NCBI RefSeq assembly: GCF_900964775.1
Contig: NC_041809.1
Span: 27,291,338-27,355,337 of the forward strand
Length of the DNA stretch: 64,000 bases
Origin: Scleropages formosus
Lineage: Eukaryota > Chordata > Actinopteri > Osteoglossiformes > Osteoglossidae
Reading direction: 5' to 3'
Numbering within the stretch: the stretch's first letter is position 1; each line of letters begins with the position of its first letter. The notes beneath the pieces were generated by a model. It was not told the origin of the DNA. It saw nothing but the letters and a program-made list of their open reading frames with translations, and ran no database searches. Shown in pieces: positions 36,301-46,267 of this stretch. A program made the position numbers and the translations under genes.

Positions 36301-37740
36301 AAGAGTGGAATTTGCAGTACGGTTAGGAGATATGTGGAAGCGCAGGTTGCCGAAACTTTTCTATTTCGTGTGTTCCCCAGAGAAAGTGGGGGAGAAGAAG
36401 GACTTGGACCCTAATGCTGGACGCTTTGTACGCTACCAGTTCACCCCTGCCTTTTTGCGGCTACGTCAAGTTGGAGCCACGTAAGTGCAGATCACCGCAG
36501 CTGTTCATAATATTCCCATTGCAGGGGAATGCCATTGAGAATAGAAAACTGATGAATTAATCCAGTACTGAGTGGGGATGGATTTATGTGGAGTGTAGAG
36601 TATGTATGTGTGTGTGTTTAAATGTGAGCTTGAAGCTTGGGACAAACTTCATCAGCTACTGCAAACTCAGCAGGTGGACTGGTTTTTATTTGTTTACCAT
36701 ATATAGTGTAAACACTATAATATGTGTATGTATGTTCAGATCTCAGGCAGCCTTTGTGAAACTGATAAGCAAATAATTCAATATATACATATATTCAAGT
36801 TATTTCATATATACACAGGCAGCATAGAAGTCTGCAAATTCTTTGTACTTTTTGTCATTGGGAAAGTGAATAAATGATGGTTGGGCACACATTAAGAATT
36901 TAAACTAGGAAAATTGTTTAAAAAAAAAAGAAAAAAGCAGCCTTACTCATAGATAAACAGGTGTTGAATAGATGTGAGCAAAGTAGGGAGGACCATGTCA
37001 GGACTGGGAGGGGTAGTATGACTGGAATACTGATATTTTCTTTACCCCCTCCCTTTCCTCTTTGCAGGGTGGAGTTCACAGTGGGCGACAGGCCTATCAA
37101 CAACTTCCGCATGATTGAGAGGCATTACTTCCGTGAACAGCTCCTGAAGAGCTTTGACTTTGAATTTGGCTTCTGCATTCCCAACAGCAAGAATACCTGC
37201 GAGCACATCTATGAGTTCCCACCACTCTCTGAGGAACTCAGTAAGTACTGTCCATGTCACCAAGACATGCTACTTGAAGAGTGTACAATCACTAATCATT
37301 AATTCACTTTTGATTTCTTTTTTCTGAAATAAGAAATTACAGATAAAATTTGAGTATATATTTAACTTAATAAAACTATTAGTTTTTCATTCTTCTGTAC
37401 ATAAAGTGAAGTATAGGTACCCTATGAAACTGGACTGTTCACCAACAGAAAGCCGAGAACGTAAAATTGAGAGGCAGCAGAAAGCAGTTAGTGTTGGCTT
37501 CATATTTTACCTATCTTTTTCAGATATAGATTTTTTTGGAACAAGTGCTGAAAGGTGACATGTATGAATAGCCTTCCCAGCATAGCATTGTTTCCTGGCT
37601 GACATGTTCTCTCTGTTGTCCCCACAGTGCGAGAAATGATCCTTCACCCATATGAGACCCAGTCTGACAGCTTCTACTTTGTGGACAACAAGCTGGTGAT
37701 GCACAATAAGGCAGATTATTCGTACAGCGGTGGGCCTTAG
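24367..37740 (+). CDS. UNC119 lipid-binding chaperone, complete
   Basis: UNC119 binds myristoylated cargo such as transducin-alpha in a hydrophobic beta-sandwich pocket and delivers it to cilia and photoreceptor outer segments; it also acts on Src-family kinases. Exons are 24367-24676, 35865-35978 ([20 protein letters not shown]), 36381-36480 ([20 protein letters not shown]), 37068-37240 ([20 protein letters not shown]) and 37628-37740 ([20 protein letters not shown], stop TAG). Two in-frame starts exist: ATG 24553 (MKVKKG) matches the mammalian start and gives 207 residues; ATG 24367 would add a 62-residue Ser-rich leader, giving 269. I favour 24553. The PEDVLGLQ and DLDPNAG motifs mark it as UNC119 rather than UNC119B. 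All introns are GT-AG; intron 1 is 11.2 kb and intron 2 carries a tRNA-Ser-like element. Confidence 0.95.
25930..26456 (+). mobile_element. L1/Tx1-type LINE, 3' fragment
   Basis: An open frame from about 25.8 kb to 26309 reads [20 protein letters not shown] and, further on, [20 protein letters not shown] and WSIWTPF. This matches the pattern at the C-terminus of L1-type ORF2: 'FW-C-K-Q-YW', 'AKK-IL-W---P-S---W' and 'W--F'. After the stop the sequence becomes T-rich and ends in AAAATAAATA. Only the 3' end is present, the usual result of 5'-truncated insertion. It lies in the same orientation as unc119. Confidence 0.6.
28832..29011 (+). repeat. SINE, family C, in unc119 intron 1
   Basis: GAGTAGCATAGTGGTTAGAG, then CAGAAAGGTACTTACCCTGA and the tail TTTGGAGAAAATCATCAGCT with AAATGAATAAATAA. 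The head is shortened, with the box-B part missing. Confidence 0.8.
33940..34082 (-). repeat. SINE, family B, truncated
   Basis: On the minus strand, GGGGCGTGGAGGCACAGCGG, GGCTTTCGAGTCCTGCTTGG and CATCCCGGGATGTGTCCC-like sequence follow the family B order, but the 3' third is missing. It abuts a family A element. Confidence 0.7.
34150..34483 (+). repeat. SINE, family A, in unc119 intron 1
   Basis: AGCGAGTGCTGCTGTTCCAT, box-B-like GGGTTTGAGCCCCGCTTAG, TTTGCATGTTCTCCCTGTGT, TTTCCTCCCACAG, then the tail TTTGGAGAAAAGCGTCTGCT with AAATAAATG. Nearly full length. Confidence 0.85.
36099..36180 (+). tRNA. tRNA-Ser(UGA)-like copy with SINE-type tail
   Basis: An 82-base tRNA-Ser shape with anticodon TGA (GGACTTGAAATCC), box A TGGCCGAGTGG and box B GGTTCGAATCC. 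It differs from the copy at 55215 at five positions. These create a G-T pair in the acceptor stem and a T-G pair in the anticodon stem, and the discriminator base is A in place of G. About 30 bases downstream it joins a segment (36211-36271) ending GTGTCTGCTAAATGAATAAA that is the same kind of tail as the window's SINEs. It may therefore be a SINE with a fresh tRNA-Ser head rather than a working gene. It is in unc119 intron 2, same strand. Confidence 0.6.
36211..36271 (+). repeat. L2/SINE-type tail attached to the tRNA-Ser copy
   Basis: CTCTGAGATGTACATCGCGT followed by GAAAAGTGTCTGCTAAATGA closely parallels the tail at 49886-49935 and, in reverse, the one at 60958-61015. It ends in repeated AAATGTAAATG. 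Confidence 0.75.
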
Positions 37741-40689
37741 GACTCTAGCAGCCATGTATGGATGGAAGGACGGACAGACAGACAGACAGACAGGCATGCA
37801 GGCAGGCAGGCCAAGGACAGGAGACTAGAAGATGCTGCATGTTCTGGCTTTGCTGTAACTTGCACCTGGTCCCCCATATTCCAGCTTTCTATATGCAGGA
37901 ATAGTTTCCCATCACACACATGCATTCGTTTGGCAGGCACTGTAGTCTTATGAATTTTAGAGGTTACAGGTTACGGCACACTGATCCACTTACACAGTTC
38001 AGAGAGACAACTTTAAGGTTAAGGGTTCTTTTCCAAGCAAACAGCAGCTGTACTCCTGGGATCAAAATCTTCAGTGTTTCTTTTCAACACCAATCCAATT
38101 CTTTAACCTGGCTGCTACAGCTGGTCACCTGTTTGTAATGCATACAAGTCTCCTTTGCCTGTGTGCATTTGTGTGTCTCTGCTTATTAAGCCAGGGACCT
38201 TGTGGGCACATTGTGCACTGCTCTCGATTCATTTGTTTGCTCATGTATAAATGTGTGTGTGTGCGCACACATACTGTACCTGGACCAGCCACAGCCTCGC
38301 TAGATTCTGCTCAACAAATACATGTACTCTCCATGGTGCGATTTACAAGTGATGTCTTGTTCAGTGCTACAGCCGTGATTTAACACATTCAAGTGAAGGT
38401 CCAACTACAAGATTACTGCCAGATTAGCCCCCAGTACTCTAGTGGGGAATTTGAACCTCCAGGTCATAGTTGCTCTTGGAAAATATGGCTATATCACTAT
38501 CAGACAAATTCACCAGCTGGTGGTGCTGTGATACTCTGAGCAACAAAACAGCAGCAAAGTGTATGCTGACTGTAGGTGTCTGAACCTAAACCTTGGGTTA
38601 GCAACTGTTACCTTGTGTTGGACAGCCCTTCCCATAGAGTAAAGTTCATTCAGAAGCTTGACTTGGCTTCTCTTCATATTGCATGAAAACTCCCTGTTTG
38701 TTTCATCTGCTGGCCAGGTTGCTATTTCTTTAAACAGATGCATTTGACTGATTTGTTTCCGATGACCTGCTAAGGAAGAGGAAAGCGGTCTGAGCTTACC
38801 ATGTGATTCATGGTCTGGTGTCCTGGGGTTGTCTGTCTTTCTGTTTCTATTTGTTTATATGTTTGTTTACAAATAAGCTTGTATGTGTGTATGCAAATGT
38901 GGGTATAGGTTTTTACACATGGTTTGTGTGCAACCATGTGTATTTCTGTGTGTGTGTGTGTTGACGAAGTGGATATTATCACATGACATTCAGCTGTTTC
39001 TGGAACACTTGAATACCCACAAGGTGTGTAGGCAGTTCATGGGAGAACCCACCTTTACAGTAATGAATACCGAGCATATGATTTTATTTGCTTTCATTGC
39101 TGAAAAGTTAACTTGTTTTAGTGAGTATCTCCTGGGAGGAGCTTACACCACATTTAAACATAGTAAATTATATAAGAACCTGGTTAAAAATCTCATATTT
39201 TAATTGGACTGTCTGATATGGTCATACAGATTTATCACGATACTATTTTTGATAATTTTTGAATATAGAAATTTATATAAATTTGAAGAATTTAAAAATT
39301 GATAACATGGAAAAATGTGTTTTTATTTCAGTAAGGTTGAGCAGCATTAACAGACAGATAAAATTCACTGGATTATTTTGACAGATTTATTTATGTTAAA
39401 CTTATTGGATGTTTCTTTTGAGAAGTTCTTTAAATTACTTCAGAGGTTTGGATTATTTGTCCACCTGTTGCCTACAAGCTTGTCACAAACCTGCAACCAA
39501 GCCAGTCATTGATAATGTTTCCATTATTTGTATATGTTCGAATTTTTAGATCTTGCAGTATTCCTCAGGAGAAATCCATATCCATTATTCCACCCTGGGT
39601 TTTCTGTTGAAACCAAAAGGTTGGGCTGGGATTTATTTACTCTACATCGTTTTTTTTTTTTTTTGGTGAAGGGACAACATACTGCAAAATTAGGAGCACA
39701 GCACACAAGGGTAACCAAACGAATGACTCACATAGCACTAGTAGGGCAGTGCACATCCTGTTGAGATACAATGATATACCTAGTGCAGTTATGTTGCTGC
39801 TAGAATTTAAAGGGAACAGCTGTGACATTGTACTGTGTACTCGGGTGTTAAGCTTGTGTGATGAAACATACTTGACAGAAAGAATGCTGGACAGGAATCT
39901 TCTCACCTCTTCGGAATATAGAATTATAGTCATTCAGTATGTTAATAAACTGTGCACTCTTTTTTTTTCTTTTTTTTTTTTTAAACTTAAAGGAATTACT
40001 GTTTAAGATTTTGTAATCACTGTTAAATATGAAACTTCTTGTAGAGCAAACAACACTTGTTAACATTCCAGAATCTTCTGTTGATTGTTCAGGTACATAT
40101 GTAATTGGGAGGAAAGTCTCATTGTTTTCTAAGGGTATGTAGTCATATATTCATAATCCACTGTAGGGGACATAAATCTGAATAATTTGTTTGAAACAAA
40201 AAGGAAGTTGATACCTTAGAGATTAAAAAAATGCAGACCTCTGACTTAGTCTAAGAGCTTTATTTATGAAAATATGATTATTGTAAAATGACTTTAAAAT
40301 AATATGTAAAGTTTTGGACAGCTCAAATGACAGTCGGGTTTAATATAAATATCTGATTTTTTTGAACTACTGACTTGTCTTGAGTCTCTAATTAGCCTTA
40401 TATTGTTCACAAAAACATGCAGAAAATGTTATTTTGTGTCAAAGTTAAAATTGGTAAAGTACTGCAATTAAAAGAGCACATTTACATTGCACAGTACAGA
40501 TCCAACCCAACTGGACACCCTCTGATCCTATTGCAGAGCCTTGACACCCTGTCTACAAAGATCATGAAGAGGAGTAGAGACAAAACATAACCTTGGCAAA
40601 GTCTGATGCCCTCACAAAATATTTAAATTAATACCAGGAATACAACACAACTCACTGTGCTCATATGAGGACACATGCATGAGCATCCC

Positions 40690-41757
40690 AGGTAACCCAT
40701 ATCCTCTGGAGTACCTCCCATAGAATGCTAAGGAGGATGTCCTCCTAGCAGTGTTGGAAGCTCTCCGGTCAGCTACAGTTGCCTCCCTTTCCTTGGTCCT
40801 CATTCTCCTTGACCTCTCTACCACATTTGACACTGTCTGCTATTGAATCCTGCTTTGCCCGGTAGAACAACTTGGAATCAAAGGATCAGCACAGAAATTT
40901 TTTAATGCCTGCAGGGAAATTCACACACAGCCTCTTAATGTAACACCTAACAACAGATATACTATAACATGTAACAAAATGCACCATTTTCCCAAGACTT
41001 GTACCATCTTACCTATGGGATATATCTGCCATGTGGTTTGGCATGGCTTCCTGTCCTTGCAGTTTCCCTTAACTGGTGTGCTGCAGGGATCAGTGTTGGG
41101 CCAATTACTCTTCTCCATCCACACAGAATCCCTTGGCTCTATCATTGCCTCATGTGTTTTCCTACCACTGTTATGCTGACAATACCTAACTCTTCAGTTT
41201 CCCCAGCTGTCATAGATATATCCTCTCATGTAGCAGCTTGTCCATGTCTCCAAGGAGGTCCATCCATCTATTGGGAACTATCAATCACATTACTCTGTAA
41301 TTTCATCTTCTTCATCAGTCAAGAGCCTCAGAGTAACAACTGACTGAAATTTCTGCTTCTCCCAACACACTAAAGCCATAACCAGTCCTGTCAATACTTC
41401 CTGTAAAAAACACCTGGAGTATCTGCACATATCTCAACACACTCTACACCTCCTGGTCCAAGCAATTGTGATATCCCATCTGATCTACTGCAACTCTGTT
41501 CTGTGTGGTCTTGCTCTGTTGCTATTATAGCTCCATAAACTTGCATCATATTATCTTATGATTTCCTGAGTATTTCTTCTAAGTTCTCTTGACAGCTACT
41601 TGTTTTGCACACTGGCAAAAACAGTGATAACGGACAAACTATACTAAAAGAATTATTGTCCTCCATAACTCTTTGTCTGTTGAGAAATGCATTTGTGTTT
41701 ACTCAAGAGTTCTATGTTGTTTTAGAGAAAACTTCTGCTAAATGAAAATGTAAATCT
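40690..41757 (+). mobile_element. L2-clade LINE remnant (reverse transcriptase)
   Basis: Plus-strand pieces match L2-type reverse transcriptase in order: LILLDLSTTFDTV at about 40.81 kb, GVLQGSVLGQLLFSIHTES at about 41.07 kb, a broken 'CYADNTQL' at about 41.17 kb, and VISHLIYCNSVLCGL at about 41.47 kb. Several stops and shifts break the frame, so it is dead. About 180 bases later it ends in TTTTAGAGAAAACTTCTGCT and AAATGAAAATGTAAAT, which is very like the tails of SINE families A and C. Confidence 0.8.
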
Positions 41758-42479
41758 CCCTACCTGTATTCCATGTAACACTAAAAAGGGACATGGACAC
41801 TGCTACCACCACACTGTCCATTGCTTTTAATATTTCTGGCTGAAACTCATCCACACTGCTCCCTTACCATAATGCAACCATTCTGACATCAGCGACAGTG
41901 ATGGATTTCTATCCACTGCAGATGTCAGACACTGTCTCCTAGTAGAAGTGATTGAGGAGTTCTTCTCAGAGGAGGTCACGATAGGAGGTCTTCCCTGCCT
42001 TTGATAGTACCATCATCTTCCTGTTCCAAAGCACCAAATCATTTCCAAATTATTTGCCAGAATAAGGAATGACAGTCTTTCTTAATGGCTTCTCCAAACT
42101 GCTCCCATGCCTGAGCTTAAGCTTCAATTGCTGTTGCTGCATTCCTCTTTGCCTGCTGGTGCCTGTTATCCAAATCAAGAGGTGCCCTAGGGATGCTGGT
42201 GTGGAAGACACTAAGTGCCCTCAGACTACAGTTTTCAAGGGTCAATATGGTCAAATATGGTCTGCTTGGACACAATTATTCTTGGCCTCACTTGGAACAA
42301 GGAAATTCTCTAGGAGGGGAGAATTAAATTCATGTCACTCTGAGCTGTTTACTAATCATTCCCAGAAAACCCTCACAGAGTGCACGGTCTTCCAGGTCTG
42401 TCCATTTGGTACACCATAGGTTGAATCCAAATCAGGTCCAAATAGTTATCAGTTGACAGCCGTTTCGGTGCAGGCGGGA

Positions 42480-42705
42480 GTGTCATAGTGAAGGGTCTGA
42501 ATACTTATATAAAATAAGTTTTTCAGTTTTTTATTTTTAATGATTTTGCAAAAAAATTCCAAAATGTGTTTTGCCTTTGTCATGGTGGGGTCCTGGGTGT
42601 CAATTGACAGGAAAAATCTATTCAGTTCATTTCAAAACGTACAACATAAAGTGTAGCAAAGTGGAGGAGTTTGAATACTTTTTGAAGATGCTGTACGGCA
42701 TCAAT
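42480..42705 (+). mobile_element. Tc1/mariner-type transposon, terminal part
   Basis: GAAGGGTCTGAATACTTATA, then GTTTTTCAGTTTTTTATTTT, TTTGCCTTTGTCATGGTGGG and finally GAGTTTGAATACTTTTTGAA. This is the familiar non-coding 3' end of fish Tc1-like elements, with a 'GGTCTGAATACTTT' motif near each end. No transposase reading frame was found next to it. Confidence 0.7.
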
Positions 42706-43715
42706 TAGGGTATGTAGCTTGATTAAGGGAACTACAACAGTACAGGAGTATGATGCTTGTATGTGTTGAAATCAGATTACAAGTTCATGTCCTTAACTAC
42801 TACACTACATACAAGCCTTGTAATCCACCTAGTCCTTCAAAATGTACATCTTAAATTATTCTGATCACAGTATGCCACACCATTATGAATAAAGGTGTGC
42901 CTGTCCTACAAAAGGCTACAAGTGAATGATTATGTTATGAATGCACTGTACTGCCACCATGTGGAAACAACTGCATTATACTGTATACCAGTACCTCACA
43001 AATTTTTACATTGAAATGTTTCCCCATTTATTTATTCGTTTTAAATTGTACTTTCTGCATTATTCTGTTTTCTGTTTTTTTTTTTTAAAAAAAAAAATGT
43101 GTTGCAGAGCAAAAAGACCTGAATTTCTGCCTAAACCTCTTGTCTTGTGTTTCTACTCAACAGGCCATAGTAGGAAGTGATCAAGTCTTGTAGGAATCAG
43201 GGTTCAGATCCTTTGATCTTCTTGTAGGCCATAACCAAAGCACTAAAATTGATATAAGCAGCTATAGGAAGCCAAGTGAGATGTAACTGACACACAAATC
43301 ATGTGCAGAGGAAATCTTCCAGAGATTATGAAAAAGACCGAAACAATGGCAGATCTTTCTGAGATGTATGTGATGCAGATATTCAGAGGACATTTAAAGT
43401 GGGTGCATGGTGCATGGTGCATGAGGGATGGGATTAGGACTTATTCATTCACCTGACCGTTGAAGATAAGGTCAGGAGTGGTGCTAGTGAGGGTCCCATG
43501 GATGATAGACAGCTACAAAACGGAGACACAAGATTAGAGCAATGACCACTCACAGCATCTTTTGCTGTGTTAATTATGTGTCCCGGCAAAAAGTGCTCAG
43601 CAATATGACACATTACTTCCACTATGCTCTTGTGCAGATACTGCCCTTAAGTAGAGAAAATGTACTCAAAAACTTTTCATTCATTACAGAAATGTGAAAT
43701 TAATTAATATATGTT

Positions 43716-43952
43716 AATATGACATTTAGGGGGGTGCGGTGGCGCAGTGGGTTGGACCACAGTCCTGCGGTCTGGTGGGTCTGGGGTTTGAGTCCCGCTT
43801 GGGGTGCCTTGCGGCGGACTGGCATCCCGTCCTGGGTGTGTCCCTTCCCCCTCCGGCCTTACGCCCTGTGTTGCCGGGTAGGCTCCGGTTCCCCGTGACC
43901 CTGTATGGGACAAGCGGTTCTGAAAAAAAAAAAAAAAAAATATGACATTTAG
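43716..43952 (+). mobile_element. SINE, family B, with perfect target-site duplication
   Basis: Head GGGGTGCGGTGGCGCAGTGG, box B GGGTTTGAGTCCCGCTTGG, end GGGACAAGCGGTTCTGAAAA with an A-rich tail. The 14-base direct repeat AATATGACATTTAG at 43716 and 43939 is perfect, so the insertion is young. Confidence 0.92.
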
Positions 43953-45850
43953 AAAATAGCACATTTTTTTAACTTTTCTTAGGAAAAATTCAATGTTGAG
44001 AGAAACATTCCAGTTCTCAGCAGGTTATAAGATAAACGAACCCTTGGCTGACAGTGTACAGAATTAGCCAAACAAAAGACTGTTTCACAGCAAGTTGGGG
44101 TTAACATAAAGAATAGGTTTATGGACGTACACTGCTTGTATAAGAGCTAAAGGTGTATCACAAGGAGACTACGTAATCAACGTTACAATTCTACATGTTG
44201 ACACAAAAGACATCTTAGGAATTATCAAAAAAGTTTATTGGAACAGTTCATAATCAGTTCAAATAATAATGGTCAATAACAGAAAATAAGCAACAAAGTT
44301 TATGTACACCAACATTTTAGAAACTTTTTAATGGAGATATAATTGATGAAGAAAAAATTAGTGGGTATTTATTAGTGGGTCAGGGTATGTTTACTCAAGG
44401 TGGCAAACAGGCTGCAATGGTGCTTAACACACATCCATGTTGCACTTTGGAGAAAATTGTGCTTTTTGAACTTTGGAATTGGATTGAAGCCTATCACAAA
44501 GTACCCACACTACAGAATAATAAAGCAGAAGGCCTGACAGTCTGTGACAGGGTCCACTGACTGAAATTCCACCTTCATGCTGCCGTCCTGAGTGGCTGTG
44601 ATCATGGACTGTCCATCTGCATGAGTTCTATACCCACTATTGATTTAGCAGTAAAGTCGACCAGCTATTGTTTACTACAGGCAACGACCGAAACTACAGA
44701 AAGCTGTAACTTTACACAGAATCACCCAGAATGCCCTAAAAGGTCCTAGTACAACATACGTTATAGAAAATAGAGTTTCCCAGACCTGTGCAGTAGAGAG
44801 AAAAACTGATCCATATGTATAGTTTATAGGGATCCTTCCCAAGGCAGCCATCTAGCCCAAGACTTCATCCATCCATCCATCCATCCATCCATCCAAGACA
44901 ATTTCCTGTGAACTATGATAAGACCTGAGGGGGCCGGCCGGCTGTCATACAAGCACCCCATGCTGACTGAAGCTGATGACCACCTGGCATGATGGACGAG
45001 ATCTGCCTTTGTGAACTGGGAAATCAAGTTAACACTCAGCAACAATGTTATTATTATTTGTAAATTGACTTGAAAGAGGCCTACTTTTTTAATCTATAAT
45101 GCCCAGGAGGGGTGGGCAGTCACTGGCACTTGGACTCCCAAATTTTTTTCTCCCTTGACTTTCAGTTGAGAGTTTTTTCCTCTCCTCTGTGGCCAGTAGG
45201 TATATTTATAGCTTTATAAAAGCATTGATAATGTATTGCTCTAGTATAAAGTCAACTGTCTTATTTGATTCTTTGTCTTATGCCTTTGTTCAGTGCTCTG
45301 TGTCACTGTGTGAGAAGAGCACTCTATAAAAATACATTGAATTGAATTCAATTTATGAACACAAAAATGATAAAGCATTAAATCTGTTAACCTAAGTTAT
45401 TCACATTATGACTATGGTTGATTAAAAGAGTCTAAAACATTAGACATTCGTTTTCTCTTCGCCTTTCCAAGAGTGCACCTGAGCAGAAGCCCACGGGGCC
45501 AATTGGATGTGGAGAAAATAAAGTTTCCAACCAGATGGCAGCGGGCGACACTCCTCCTGGTGTCCAAATGGTGGGAAATCTCCCTGGTTGCGAGAGAGAC
45601 AGAGCAGCACCGTGGACAGCGTCTTTGCTCACCGCAGAGTGCAGTAAAGCTATACCAAGCAAAGGGCAATTAGAGACAATTGGACACAAATATTCAGATT
45701 GGCTTGGATTATTCTCACTCGTTCTGAGTGAACTCTGTACAAGACTGCATATTTGGTGCTACCGGCATCACTGCGCGACACAACATTTTATTGAGAAAAA
45801 TGTTTTCCAGCTTCGTAGTTCAGGGTTTACATTAGGGACATAGTTTTACA

Positions 45851-46000
45851 TAAATGGTAGCATAGTGGTTAGAGCAGCTACCTTTAGATCCAGAGGTTGC
45901 TGGTTTGAGCCTCACCTCCAGCTGTAGTACCCTTAATCAAGGTACTTACCCTAAATTGCCTCAGTAAAAATTAACCAGCTTCATAATAGACACAGAGGGC
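45851..46000 (+). repeat. SINE, family C, 3'-shortened
   Basis: ATGGTAGCATAGTGGTTAGA, CCAGAGGTTGCTGGTTTGAG, CCCTTAATCAAGGTACTTAC, then an early break before the L2-like tail. It lies directly upstream of the vtn promoter region. Confidence 0.78.
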
Positions 46001-46064
46001 AAGGGATTTTTTTTTTGTAAATAAAGACAAAGTGGCTCTTAAAGTGCGCACACTCCACAGCCAG

Positions 46065-46077
46065 TTTAATGATTACT
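46065..46077 (+). promoter_or_regulatory. HNF1-like site upstream of vtn
   Basis: TTTAATGATTACT matches the core of the HNF1 consensus GTTAATNATTAAC at 10 of 12 defined positions. It lies about 190 bases upstream of the vtn start codon. Vitronectin is mainly a liver product and HNF1 a liver activator, so a role is plausible but unproven. Confidence 0.3.
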
Positions 46078-46267
46078 AATGTCAATGTGGAAGGCTGGTT
46101 AAGTAAACAGGAGGAGGTCAGTGGCTCCAGGAGCAATTGATCCGGCCACAGTTGGTCCTCTGCGTGTCCCACTCCCGCTCCCACTCCAAATCTTGCCCCG
46201 TTTTAGGAGCTCGGAGCGCTCGGAGCCCAGTCCCACTCCACGATCACGACTATCCCAGGAGGGAGGC

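Larger units (their letters stand above)
37741..46050. other. Gene-free interval between unc119 and vtn
   Basis: No exon recognised on either strand. It holds a GACA/GGCA microsatellite at about 37.77-37.81 kb, an L2 LINE remnant (40.69-41.76 kb), a Tc1-type end (42.48-42.70 kb), a family B SINE (43.73-43.94 kb), a TCCA run at 44868-44894 and a family C fragment (45.85-46.0 kb). The rest is AT-rich unique sequence. Open frames around 45.4-45.85 kb overlap on both strands and look accidental. Confidence 0.65.

Noticed and set aside
45412-45843. Overlapping open frames on both strands upstream of vtn
   Set aside because: Several frames are open at once with no known domain, which is typical of chance openness in a GC-richer patch.
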